64,000 nt of DNA, from contig NC_091669.1 in the NCBI RefSeq assembly GCF_042453785.1, positions 17,343,001-17,407,000 of the forward strand. Direction: 5' to 3'. Position numbers and translations under genes: made by a program. Within the stretch, counting starts at the first letter, position 1. Each line of letters starts with the position of its first letter. The stretch comes from Malus domestica (taxonomy: Eukaryota; Streptophyta; Magnoliopsida; Rosales; Rosaceae). A model generated the notes under the pieces. It made no database searches and had not been told where the DNA came from. It was given only the letters and a program-made list of their open reading frames with translations. This document shows, in pieces, positions 47,922 through 60,129 of the stretch.

Positions 47922-48734
47922 AATTATAATTTGAAAATAAATTTTATTGCAAAACTTACACTGGAACTTACAATTAATTTAATGACGATTGAGTCAGCAA
48001 ATAAGAAATTGACTGGTGAAAAGGATATTGGTGCACGCAGGCATCCTTGACATTTGAGAATTTAAATTGTTTACAATTTGGTTTTCTTTGAATACAGTGT
48101 GAACCCAAAGAAATTTTGACTAAGAAAAGATGTAGAAATTAACTTGATGTCTCCTTCATCTGAGTCCCTTTCATATAGACTTGGAAAATAGACCTGGATG
48201 ATTGATTGCTTTATTGTTGGATGATAATTTGCTTTTACTGTGGATGAATAGTGAACTTGTTGGAATAATTGTTACTTTACTGTGGAATGTGCAGATGACT
48301 GAATGATTTCATGCTTTGTCAGAATTATTGATGCGAATATTGTCTGAACGCTTCACATGATGACTTAGAAAGATGACTAAATTTTCACATGACAATAGTG
48401 TTCACATGATGACATGACATGATGGCTGAATTTTCACATGGTAATTAATTGTATTCACATGGCCTTATGCAAAATGGTCTTGTGAATCCTTGTTGTCGAC
48501 CCACTTGGCAGACTGTGTTTTTTGACTTATCAAATTGGCTGGTTGATGTGAGGATGCATCTAAAGATTCGGAGTCTAAAGTGTATTCTTCTTCAGTGTGG
48601 AGTATCGCTGCTTCTACAAATAATTGTTGTGCTAAATCTTGGAACTAAGTGGCTTTATTTGTCTTTGAGCCTGATGATTTGGGAGACTTGATTGTTTCTT
48701 TAAGGGATGAGGATGGACCAATGTCCAATAATGA
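47922..48734. other. Non-coding region downstream of the pararetrovirus ORFs
   Basis: AT-rich, with repeated CACATGATGACATGACATGA-type phrases around 48350-48430. No gene recognised. Confidence 0.4.
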
Positions 48735-51698
48735 TTAAGCTGGAATAGCTGGCATTACTGGCTGTGTTGGGATGACTGGAGGAGGAGTAATGGGAAATTT
48801 AAAGAAAACCAAATTGATGATCATTTGATAGTTGAATTTATCCCACCATTTGATTGATCTGACTCTGTTGACTTCACCAGTGTCAACTTCATAATTCCAC
48901 TTCAAGATCCACGAGACTTTGTATTTGGCCATGAATTATGGGAGAAGTGTAATTCTGTAATTGAATATGCTTCTGTCAAATTTTTGTTGAAAACTGGCTG
49001 AGAGAACCTGCATAAGCTTGTCTAGACTGACTGTTGGCCCATGAATTAACCACCATTTTGGGAACCATGCTGGAACATTTAACTAGAAACTTTTGGCAAA
49101 ATTGATGAACCATGAATGACTAAAATCTTCTGTTCGATGGAGAAAGATGTTACTCCAAGCATCGATGTAATCAAAATAATTATAATGGTATTTGGTAATT
49201 GGGCATAGTGAGTGTGAAGAGGTTTGCTTTTGTAAAGGGGGATTCCCTAATCTGCTTCAGTTAAGAACCAACCAATGTAAAGAGAATGGTAAATAATTTT
49301 GTTTTCATGAGTTTTCCTGTAAAATGGTTTGATAGAGATGAACTCTGTTTCGTTGAGAATGGCTTGATAATATTTTCAGTGTTTTGTGTGGTGCTATAGG
49401 GTGACATACGGTGATGTTTTAGTATAACTGACTGGTTGGGATAATGATGATTGGTATGTAAGGGTTGAATAAGGATCATATTGACTGACTAATGCCGTTT
49501 GGTAATTGGGACATGGTGACTGGTAATTTGGCCTAAGGTTTCCTATTGTGGAATATAAGGGAGTGAAACGGTTGGTAATGATTAAGGCCGATGAAGAATC
49601 TGGGCTTGATTCTTGTTTTACTGGAGGTGGTGGTAAAGTGGCTGAAAGCCTCCTCTGATTAGGTTTTCTTGCTGTCATTCTTTCCCTGCAGAAATTCTCT
49701 GGTTAGAAAATCAGGGATGCAATTTTGACTACCTTTGATGTATTTGATTTTAAAAAAAAAACTTAATATAGCTTGCCATCATGCAAAAATCTGTTTTGAT
49801 GCAATGTTTTGAACATCTTTTTGTAAAACATATTTTGCAGATTTGTAGTCAACTCTGACTAAAAACTTTTGATTTACTAAATCATCTTGAAATTTACTAA
49901 TACATAATACTATCGATAATATTTCTTTCTTAATAGTACTATAATTACTTTGTGCTGGATTCCATACACCTAAATGGAAACGAACAATTTGTTCGGAGAT
50001 CCAGAAGAAATTGACTGTTTGAGAATGACCCCGTAACCAATTTTAGAGGCATCAGTTTCAACGATCTTGAATGTATTTGGAGGGAGTTGGAGTGCCAAGA
50101 CAGGGCAACGTCTTAACATGTGACTTGATCTGTTTGACTATGAAAGTATGAGTATTAGACCATGATGAAGGATTTTCTTTTAGACGATCAAACAAAGGCT
50201 TGCAGTGTTGCCTAAGATGTGGATAGAATTCTGCAACATAATTTAAAGATCCTAGAAATCTTTGTAATTGAGTTTTGTCAATAATTTCATATGAGAATTT
50301 ATATTCAAAGTGAATTACTCTATCCATTGGCTAAATGGTTGGCTGGTGGATATTGTATCCTGAAAACCTAATTTTGGTATGGAATAACTTAATTTTGGTT
50401 GCTAAGACAACTAATCCATTTGACTTAATTATTCTAGCAAACATATTTAAGTGTTTCTAATGCTCATCTATCAATTTGGAATAAATGAGAACATTGTCAA
50501 TATAAACAATTGAGAAATGACTGTATTGATTAGATATTTCATTCATGATGTTCTGAAATTTGTTGGGTACGTTTTTAAGACCAAAGTGCATTACATTACA
50601 TTCATAATGACCGAAAGGAGTGACAAATGCAGTTTTGTATTTATCATCCACATGAATTTGAATCTGCCAAAATCCAGACTTTATGTCGAATTTTGAGAAG
50701 ATTACAGCTTGACTGAGTCTCTTAATTAAATCTCTTTTGTTAGGAATTGGATATCGTATCAATTCCAAGACTTCATTAAGAGGTTTGTAATTAATGACTA
50801 ACCTAGGAGTTCATCTTTCTAAGTTAGCGTTTTTCTGGACATAAAAAGTAGGATAAGACCAGGGTGATTTACTTTTCCTGATTATTCCTTTATTGAGAAG
50901 TTCTTGAATTTCTATTTTGCAGAATTCCATCTTGGATCATTTGAATTGACCTAGCTTTTGTTGGTATTTTCTTTTCATCAAATTCCATATTGTAAGGAAG
51001 TTTAACAATGTGTTGCTTTATGTGCCAGAAAGCATTGGGAATGTCAGAACAAATTTCATTAATAAGTTTCTTTTGAAATTTGTCAATGTTTTGTAACAAA
51101 GATTTGTTTGTTAATTGTTCTTCAATTCTTTTTTAATTAATTTCTTCTTTTAAGAAATTAATTTGTTGTGATTTTTTGGTGACTAGATTGATGATTTTTG
51201 AGATTCTATCTTTTTGTAATTGTCTAATTTTTTGAGATCTATTTCCGTGCAGAATTCAAATATGATTTTTTGTCCTAACATTCTGGTAGTTATACGGTTA
51301 TGGTGTACCTTAAAAGGATATAGAAGAGCTATGAAGGGGAGTCCAAGAATTATTGGGTCTGAAATGTTTTTTTATTAAAATGAATGGAGTTTTAAAACAA
51401 ACATTGTTTTGACAAACATGAGCTTTTGGAATTTCATATTTTAATTGCATTGGGGATTGGTTTGTTGCACTAAGGATTTATGAAAATACTTAGTGGGAAT
51501 TAAACATTTCGAATACAATTCAAGTCAGCACCTGAGTCAATTAAGGCAATTGTTTCTAATTAAAAGTCTTCAATTATTATTTTTATTTTAGAATACCATT
51601 TTTGGATCCTAATTTTTTGTAATAATCCTAAAACTAGGTTTTCCGTTGGATTTTCTATGGACTTGGATTCTGATTCTTGGTGGGAGGAAGAACTATTG

Positions 51699-52237
51699 TG
51701 TCACATCTCGGCCCGGGCCCCCACCACATCCCAGGCTCGACTCTGCCGTAGCACAATATTGTCCGCTTTGGGCCCTGACCACGCCCTCACGGTTTTATTT
51801 TTGGGAACTCACACGATAACTTCCTAGTGGGTCACTCTTGCGCGAACTCGCTTAACTTCGGAGTTTCGATGAAACCCAAAGTTAGTGAGCTCCTAAAAAG
51901 CCTCGTGCTAGGTAGAGATAGGAATATACATATAAGGTTTACATGATCCACTCCCCTGGGTGATGTGGGATCTTACAATCCACCCTCTTTAGGGGCCCGA
52001 CGTCCTCGTCGGCACACTTCCGGCCATAGATTGGCTCTGATACCAAATTGTCACATCCCAGCGGGAGCCCCCACCACATCCCGGGCTCAACTCCGTCCTA
52101 ACACGATATTGTCCGCTTTAGGTAGAGATGGGAACTCAAAGCTAGTGAGCTCCCAAAAGGCCTTGTGCTAGGTAGAGATGAGTATGTACATATAAGGCTT
52201 ACAAGATCCACTCCCCTGGGCGATGTGAGATCTTACA
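51699..52237 (-). mobile_element. Cassandra TRIM element A (one LTR internally deleted)
   Basis: LTRs at 51699-51977 (279 bp) and 52049-52237 (189 bp) surround a 71 bp interior with TTGGCTCTGATACCA (52031-52045), the complement of a tRNA-Met primer site, so it reads on the minus strand. The left LTR carries the 5S rRNA-like internal promoter region (CGCTTAACTTCGGAGTTTCG) typical of Cassandra. The right LTR has lost about 90 bp including that region (junction GTCCGCTTTAGGTAGAGATG). Flanks TATTG/TATTA are an imperfect duplication. Inserted in the pararetrovirus near the protease region. Confidence 0.92.
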
Positions 52238-53752
52238 TATTATGTTCATCATCATTATTGCTAAGGAATGCTTGTGTTTGGATACTACTGAGATGTGAGC
52301 GAATTTCTATGTTTTCTGATTTGAAGGACTCAATTTCTTCCTTAATTTGGTTGACTTCCCTTTGTAGGTCTTTGACTGTAATTTCTTTCTTAGCCTTGTT
52401 AAACCTTTACATGGTTGTGCTAAGACAGATTTTTGGGGCTACTTGGGGTTGACTAGTACTGGCTTCTTCAGGAGAGACTAATTTCTTAAGTTTCTTTAAA
52501 TAAAATGACTTTCATCTACTTTGTTGATTAACTCGATAAGAAGATTTTCTTGTTCTTCTTGTTTATTAAGGACTGAAATCTTTTTACAACAAGCATATGT
52601 GCATCCCATCTTAATGTCAGGGGATGAAAGACTAATTGAGCAATTACTAGAAGAGAATGAATTAAAATCTAAATCGTCTTCAGATTGACCATGGTCTGTG
52701 TCTCTTAATTCTAAGACTTGGATTGACTGGGTCTTCTCTTCCCCAGAGATTTTCAACTGATTGATTTCTTTCTTGACTCTGCATTTGCTTACATAATGAC
52801 CGAATTTGCCACACTTATGGTAATTCCCTTTTTGTTCTTGATTTTTGGAGTGGAGTTTTCCTGAGGGTTTCCTCTTCCACTTGCTGGACTTGGGTTTTTC
52901 GTAAAATTTATTTGTTTCAAAATTCTTATTTTTGAATTTGTTATGTTTGGGGTGCCTTCTACTGGAGTACCTATTTGGGTATCTATTGTAGGCTTCTGCT
53001 TTTTTCTTTTTGTTGGATGAAGTAATAGGAGGTAATCCGTATTGTTCACAAAATGTGTCAATTCGTATTTGGCTATTGACTTGTCTTTGTTGACTTGTTT
53101 TTTAATACACAATTTCAATCCTTTTTTTTTCTGGATAATATTAATAATATTTCCATAAGTAAGGGTATGATATGATATGATACCTTCTTCATTAACAAAA
53201 ACATTTTTGATTTTATGGGAAAATAGATTTGGTAATCCATTAATGAATTTTTCTTTCCAAAATGGTTGATTACTGTCTTCTCTAAGCATGACTCTGGACA
53301 TGAAAACATCTTTGTACCACCTAAAATTACTTAGGGTTAGACATCTTAAGTTACTAAGTTGGTCATAAATCTTGGAGGTAACATTACTAGGTGTCCCTAT
53401 GAAATGTTCTATGATAGTGAAAAGTAATGTATTGATTACATCTGGGACTCATTTTCTGATACGTTCATCGAAAATAGGTGTTCATTCTTCATCTTTTTTT
53501 ACTGCATCTTTTATTTCATTTCTGGATTATTCAGTAAGATGTTTTTCCCACCAGGAATGGAGCATTTATGTAAATCCAGTGACCAAAAGGTCGACAACTT
53601 GGGTTTGACTGAGGTTATGATTGGTAATATAACTATTAGGAGATGTGTTGTAATTTGTTCAAAAGTTTTTGATAATCCATCTATGTTACAGAGTTTATCA
53701 ACCGAGACTGAGAATTGGTTTTAGATGTTTATCTTCCCCAAATTGAATATCC

Positions 53753-54420
53753 GGAGGTGTCACATCTCGGTTCGAGCCCCTACCATATCTCGGGTTCGAC
53801 TCCGCTGTAGCACGATATTGTCCGCTTTAGGCCTCGACCATGCCCTCACGGTTTTGTTTCTGGGAACTCACATGAGAACTTCCCAGTGGGTCACCCATCT
53901 TGGGAATGCTCTTACCCAAACTCACTTAACTTCGAAGTTCCGATGGAACCCGAAACCAGTAAGCTCCCAAAAGGTCTTGTGCTAGGTAAATATGATAATA
54001 TACATATAAGGCTTACATGATCCACTCCCCTGGGCGATGTGGGATGTTACAATCCACCCCCTTAGGGGCTCGACGTCCTTGTCGGCACACTTCCGACTAT
54101 AGATTGGCTCTAATACCATTCTGTTACATCTCGGCCCGAGCCCCCACCACATCTCGGGTTCAACTTCACTGTAGCACGATATTGTCCTCTTTGGGCCCCA
54201 ATCACACCTTCACGGTTTTGATTCTGAGAACTCAGACAAGAACTTCCCAGTGGATCACCCATCTTGGGAATGCTCTCGCCCAAACTCGCTTAACTTCGGA
54301 GTTCTAATGGAACCCGAAGCCAGTGAGCTCTCAAAAGGCCTTATGCTAGGTAGAGATGAGAATATACATATAAGACTTACAAGATCCATTCTCCTGGGCG
54401 ATGTGGGATGTTACAGGAGG
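53753..54420 (-). mobile_element. Cassandra TRIM element B (53758-54415) with GGAGG target duplication
   Basis: Two 294 bp LTRs (53758-54051 and 54122-54415) flank a 70 bp interior containing TTGGCTCTAATACCA, the complement of the tRNA-Met primer site. GGAGG at 53753-53757 and 54416-54420 is a perfect 5 bp duplication. Both LTRs keep the 5S-like block (CTTAACTTCGAAGTTCCGAT in one, CTTAACTTCGGAGTTCTAAT in the other). The element splits a pararetrovirus reading frame exactly at the duplication (…PTPP on one side, DIQFGE on the other). Confidence 0.96.
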
Positions 54421-55679
54421 TGTTGGCATTGGATACCAATTTTTGGTAAGAGTTGTTGGGTTAACTCTTTTGTTTGTGATTCGTTTTAGTTCAAGATTTT
54501 GAAAAGCTTCTTCTACTTTTTTGATGGAATTTGTTTTTCTTTCGCCTTCTGAATCCCATATCGTAGAAGTTGTTTGTGGTTGAGATTCATCTCGGTGTTG
54601 TAAAACATTGACTATTTTTTCTTGTTTTAACTCTTGTAACATTTAATCTATTTTTTGACTTGTGGAGATTGTTTTCAAGGCTGTTGTGCTGGATGAGGCT
54701 TCTAGGAAGTTGACTAAGGGTTTTTCCTTAATTGTTGATTTGGAATGTGAAAGTCTATCTATTTTAGTTTCTATTTTATCTAGTTGTTTTCCTATGGTGT
54801 GTAGACTCTGGTTTGTGAAATTACTTTGTTCAATGATTGGCTTGACTCCTATATCTTCTTTGGGAAGTTTGAAAGGAGTGGCTGGTACCTGTGTATTTGC
54901 AATTGTAATTAAAATTGTTTCTTATAGAGGGTGATTAGAAGAGACTATGGTTTTGTTTTCTTTAACCCAATTTTCTTGGGTGATGACTTCTAATTTCTTT
55001 TCAGATTCATAATATTTTTCAATGAAATTGAAGAAAAATATTTGAAATCTGTGTTTTTTCATGAAATTGGTCCATTTATTGTAAATGTCCAATTTTTGTT
55101 CTTTTGTATATTTTCCCTAAAGGTGTTTCTTTTGGGAATGCTTTATATTGCTTCAATGTCAGCATTGAGTTTCTTCCATCGAATTTTGAATGGTTTGTTT
55201 AGGGCTAGAAATTGGTGGTTGACTTAATTTGCTTCATAATCAGATTCTATGTAGAGGTTTGTTCTCCTTGATTTTGATTGTTAGGTTGGTATCGTGGATG
55301 AGTAACCTGAGAGGTTGTTTCTACTGATTTTTGCATGTTGATCAAATCATTAATTAATTCTTGTTGGGTAACTACTAAGCTAGTGTCTATTGATTTTAAT
55401 TTCTTATTGACCAGGGAATGGATTAGATCTTGATCTCGACCTACCATATCAGTTGATGTGGATCCAGAAAAAGAGTTTCTATCTGACTTTAAAGATTTGT
55501 GTGATTGGGCTAACTCGTGTAAGTGGACACTAGATTTTTTGGCTGAAGGGTTGAAGTTTATTTTAACTATTCCATCAAAATATTGTTCTATGTTGTCGAG
55601 GTTGACTAAGCACCAATCTGAAGGTATACTGATATCTGATTATTTGATAGTTCTGAGTATTTTGATGTTGGCATTTTAT

Positions 55680-55972
55680 TGATTATTTGGAATTCATTAT
55701 TTTCATTATGAATATTTTTATAACTACTAATTTTGAATGGCATAAAATTCTTACTCATAATCAATTCATTGAATATCTCAAATTCAAGGTAAACACAGAT
55801 GACTCATTCATCCTGTTTTTCTTATTCATTTATAATAGTTGGTTTCATGGTTTATTCAATCCTGGCTATCCACCACATCAGATCTCTAGTTCAATCTCCA
55901 ATTCACATGATTTACATCATCATTGCCCTCATCATCATAACCACTAGTTGCGCCCCATTTGGTATCAGAGCC
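55680..55972 (+). repeat. Right arm of inverted repeat (55680-55957) followed by tRNA-Met primer-binding site
   Basis: TGATTATTTGGAATTCATTA … ACTAGTTGCGCCCCA begins TG and ends CA and is followed by TTTGGTATCAGAGCC (55958-55972). It is either the 5' LTR of the Copia relic downstream (gag from 56378) or the intergenic region plus primer site of a second pararetrovirus copy in opposite orientation. Its inverted relative is at 47651-47921. Confidence 0.7.
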
Positions 55973-56377
55973 AGGTTGTTGGTAGAGTTATCATCTTTAT
56001 AATCACTACATTCTATTCATCATTCAGTTTTCATTTACAGTTTATCTTATTTGTTAACCCTTTAAGTAGGATTGTTTACTCTCAACCCAAATAGTAAGGC
56101 GTGTTCTAAACAATAAGTCTATAGGATTGGTATGAGTGGATCGCATAAGCGAAGAGAGAGTTTAGCAAATACGCAATGAAGGTAAAGCCTATAGTTATAT
56201 ATATTGTGCAATATGTGTTGACCTTAATGCATATATTATGGAATCTCATCGAATTGTTTACTCTATATATGTCCTTAAAATATAAGATCATATGTATGAA
56301 TAAGTGGATTCAGTGAACAAATTTGGTAGTGAAAAGACTGAAATCAAGAATCATTAAGATTCATACTGCTGATTTCA

Positions 56378-59300
56378 TTGTTGTCTAATGTAGTTTCACT
56401 AAAATCACTTAACTTAGCAGCAGTGCCAATACTTACTGGTGGAAGCAATTACAAAAAGTGGAGAAGAGAGATTTATTTGCTTTTGACACTAAATGAGTAT
56501 GACATTGCTCCTGACAATCTACAACCTAAGGCATTGACAGACAAAAGCACTAAGGCTGAGAAGACTGATTTTGAGAGATGGATTAGGGCCAACAAAATGG
56601 CTTTATCCATACTAGAAAGTGGTATGACAGACACTGTGCGTGGAGGAATAAAGAAGTCAGCTTTTGCAAATGATTACCTCCAAGCCATTGAGAATAAATT
56701 TAAAGAATAAGAGAAGGCTGAAATTGCTCAATATATGTCCCTTTTGACTTCCTACAGGTTTGAAGGTGGAGGTTCAATCAAAGATCACATTATGAAAATG
56801 ACTGATGCAACTAAGAAACTTAACTTTATAGAAGTTAACATTGGAGAAAAACAACTTGTGTTCATGATACTCTAAGCATTGCCGCACAAATTCAATTAGG
56901 GGTGGGCACGGTACGGTTCCACCCCTAAACCAAAACCGAAGTCGGAAAATATCAATGGTTCGATTTGGTGTAGTTCCACTTAAATTTATTACTAGAAATG
57001 TACAGTTTGGTCTACCCCGGTTCAGGTTCGGCTCTTGCTGGTTTACGGTTTCGAATACTAAGCGTAAATGGAAACAATATAACATTTGATAGTAGCCTTA
57101 CTCAATTATTGAAATTGAGTTGGAAGACAGATACCAAAGAACAAATATAATAGTAAAACTGATTAAGGGGGAATAGAGAAGCAGCAAAACCAAAATGTGT
57201 AAAAAATCTCAAGTATAAAAGTAAGGAGCATGCCAATAAAACATAAAAACCTAGGGCATACACATGGAAGAAGCATTGTACCTCATTTCAGCAATTATCT
57301 GTATCAATAAGCCCAAATGATATAAGCTAAGGAGCATGCCAACTACATATTAAAAAAAACCACAGAAGCTATTAAATACCTGCCAATTTGTTTGAAATGG
57401 CAGAGAACTCCCAAACTCCTCCTTTAACAAGTTATTCCTTGAAGTTTGTTGTTCAAGGGGAACTCCAGTATAACTAACTTGGTGAAACTAATTTTTCAAC
57501 CTATTATACCAAGTCATGTGTGTGTATATATATAATTAATTAATTTGTTATTAATAAAACGGTTTGGTTCTGTTCTAGTCGGTTCTTGTTCATTCGAAGC
57601 CGAAACCGAAACCGGTATGAAGGGTCTGATTCAATTTTTGACTTAAAGTTGACTTTTTTGGTAAACACGGTTCTTTTCGGTTTTTTTTTTTTCATATGGT
57701 TCGATGTGGTTTTGCGGTTTGGGGGTTTTTATGCCCACCCCTAAATTCAGTCAACTCAAGGTGTCCTACAATACTCAAGACAAGACTTGGACTGTGGATG
57801 GACTCATTGCTCAATGTGTGCAAGAAGAAAACAGACAAAACAAGAGAAGGGGAAAGAACCTGAAACTGTTAATTTTTTCCAAGTTGCCAAAGGGAAGAAG
57901 GAGTTAGATGTTGGTCAGACTTCTAAACCCCAACCTTATGATAAATCTGTTGTGCCTGCTAAAAGTTTCAATTCCTCTAAGCCTAACAAATTTAAGGTGA
58001 AAACTAAAAGTGTTGAAAAATTTAGATGCCATCACTGCAAAACAAAGGGTCATTATAGAAAAGACTGTGAAATATTCAAGGATTGGCTGAGATTTAAGGG
58101 TGGAACTGATATCTATGTTTGTGAGGTGACAAATCTTGTTGATATTCCCACAAATTCTTGGTGGTTTGATACGGGTGCATCTATGCATGTCACTAATTCC
58201 TTGCATGGTTTTAAAGAACAAAAAAAGACAAACAATTTTAATGTTTTTGTTGGAGAAGGAACCAAAGCGTTTGTTGAGTCCATTGGCATTGTCAAATGAA
58301 ATTAGACACTAGTTTTACAATGTAACTAAATGATATGTTATATGTGCCCAAAATGAGGAGGAACTTGGTTTCTGCATCAAAGCTGGTTAAACAAGGCTAT
58401 GTTTTTATGGGAGATGATGAATGTGTCAAGTTTTTTAAAAGGGGATCTTTGCACGGAAAAGCATTTTTGCATGAACATCTTTGGAAAATACAATGCAATG
58501 TAGATTTTGAAAACATGCATGTTTTGGATATTGCAACTATAAGGATGCATGTTTCTGATCAATCCTTCATACTTTGGCACAAGAGGCTATGACATATTTC
58601 AAAAGAAAGAGTTTTTCAGTTTTCTAAATTGAATTTGATCCCTGCAATAGACATTAAAATTGCTATATAATGTGTTGATTGCATCAAGGACTAGATGACT
58701 AATATTAGAAAGTTAGATGCCAAAAGGCGTAGAGGCTTGCTCGAAGTCATTCACACAGATGTTTGTGGACCTTTTCTAGTCAAAACCATTTGTGAGAATA
58801 CTTATTTGTGAACTTTATAGATGACTTCTCATGATTTAGTTATATTAACCTTATAAGTGAGAAGTCTGCAGTCCTTGAATGTTTCAAAGTTTTTAAAAGT
58901 GAAGTTGAAAAACAGTTAAACCCTAGGGGAGGTGAATACTTTGGCATGCATACAGAAGTAGGGCAACAAAATGGTCCATTTGCTCACTTTCTTGAAAGTC
59001 AAGGGATTGTGGATATACCACTATGGTACCCCACAACAGAATAAAGTGGTAGAAAGGAGAAATATAACTCTTACGGAAATGGTGAGAAGCATGATTTCAA
59101 GATCAAAGCTCCCAAACTTTCTTTGGGGAGAGGCATTGAAGACTGCAAGTTATATTCTGAATCAAGTGCCTTCAAAGCATGTGCCTAGTACACATTTTGA
59201 ACTATGGTCAAAGCATGTGCCTAATACACATTTTGAACTATGGTATGGGAGAAAGCCAAGTTTCAATCACTTTCATGTACAGGGTTGCAAAGCAAAGGCA

Positions 59301-59471
59301 AAACTCTACAATCTAAGTGAAAAAAAGCTGGACCCTAGAACAACTGCATGTTATTTCATTGGTTACTCAGAGAAGTCAAAGGGTTTCAAATTCTATTGCA
59401 CACAGGCATACACAAGGATTCAAGAAACTCACAATGCCATTTTTTGGAGGATGAAGATGTATCAAACATGA
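56378..59471 (+). mobile_element. Copia (Ty1) gag-pol relic, split by a hAT-type insertion and 3'-truncated
   Basis: gag begins at 56378 (PILTGGSNYKKWRREIYLLL), with an early stop at 56708. It is interrupted at 56897-57743 and resumes with a frameshift near 57850. The nucleocapsid zinc knuckle CHHCKTKGHYRKDC is at 58027-58068 and the protease WWFDTGAS at 58160-58181. GAG-pre-integrase follows (LYVPKMRRNLVSASKL, 58335 on), then a decayed integrase core (HTDVCGPF near 58755, [14 protein letters not shown] near 59025, [14 protein letters not shown]). A 36 bp tandem duplication ([24 protein letters not shown]) lies near 59180-59250. The element ends at 59505, where a gypsy LTR begins; reverse transcriptase and RNase H are absent. 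Numerous stops between 58590 and 58970 show long decay. Confidence 0.9.
56889..57751. mobile_element. Non-autonomous hAT-type element (56897-57743) with 8 bp target duplication
   Basis: Terminal inverted repeats TAGGGGTGGGCA … TGCCCACCCCTA bound 847 bp without a transposase. Flanks AATTCAAT (56889-56896) and AATTCAGT (57744-57751) match at 7 of 8 positions, the duplication size of hAT transposons. Subterminal AACCGAAACCGG / CGGTTTTGCGG-type repeats are typical binding-site-like sequence. It interrupts the Copia gag, so it entered after that element. Confidence 0.92.
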
Positions 59472-59505
59472 CTCAAGCTAAATTAGATTTTGAGGAAATA
59501 GTGTA

Positions 59506-60018
59506 TGTTTGTACCATACTTGGCCAATCTCGAAACTACCAAGCACCAGTTGTTATACCATCAAGGACCCAGAAGAGTTTCCCTTCAACCAGGAGGCCAA
59601 TCACAGCGCAACACGTGTTAACACCAAAAGGCCAATCACAAGGCGACACGTGTCAACATCAAAGGCCAATCACATCATGACACATGTCAAGGCTAAAACA
59701 AAGCTAGAAACTCTCTTCTATAAAAGGAGATCATTCTCCCACAATAATCCCTAATATCATTTGTACTAAATCATTCACTAGTATTAACTAAAAGAGAGTT
59801 TTAACCTATGTACTTGTGTAAGTCCTTCACAATTAATGAGAACTCTTTTACTCCATGGACGTAGCCAATCTGGGTGAACCACGTACATCTTGTGTTTACT
59901 TCCCTGTCTTTATCCATTTACATACTTATTCACACTAGTGATCGGAGCAATCTAGCGAATGTCACAAACTTGACACTTTCTATTGTACCAAAGTCCTTAC
60001 TGATTTTGTGCATCAACA
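59506..60018 (+). repeat. 5' LTR of Tat/Ogre-like element
   Basis: TG…CA ends. Contains three CCAATCACA(A/T)… ACACGTGTC(A/T)A repeats (about 59598-59690) upstream of the TATA box, which look like promoter-proximal direct repeats with ACGTG cores. The downstream R region has GGACGTAGCCAATCTGGGTG, as in the other family copies. Confidence 0.85.
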
Positions 60019-60129
60019 TTGGGCATCGTCTGTGGGAATCACACTTATTCCTACTCTTTTCAGCTTTGTCAAGCTGGTTTCCACCATTCATACACTCTCT
60101 TTTGACTAGGCATCCCTCTCTAACATGGG

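Larger units (their letters stand above)
48735..55660 (-). mobile_element. Endogenous pararetrovirus (Caulimoviridae) copy, degenerate
   Basis: Minus-strand order fits a caulimovirid genome. An N-terminal ORF part lies at 55247-55660. A segment follows at 54416-54642 that is split by a Cassandra insertion and resumes at 53757. Next come a capsid-like region (about 53300-52790) and a zinc knuckle (about 52781-52826) in which the first Cys is replaced by Tyr. An aspartic protease core (DSGADLNCI, about 51520-51550) is followed by reverse transcriptase (KFDIKSGFWQ, about 50457-50768) and RNase H (from about 50327 to 49800). A further ORF remnant lies at 49678-48735. It is dead: many stops and frameshifts, the RT active-site motif reads YIDN not YIDD, and two Cassandra elements lie within it. 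No movement-protein domain was identified. Such copies are fossils of viral DNA joined to the chromosome. Genus not assigned. Confidence 0.85.

Noticed and set aside
51840..54320. 5S rRNA genes at 51.85, 53.9 and 54.28 kb
   Set aside because: These are partial 5S-like blocks inside Cassandra LTRs, which explains them fully.
56106..56377. Coding leader upstream of the Copia gag
   Set aside because: Stops in all frames. Treated as untranslated leader.
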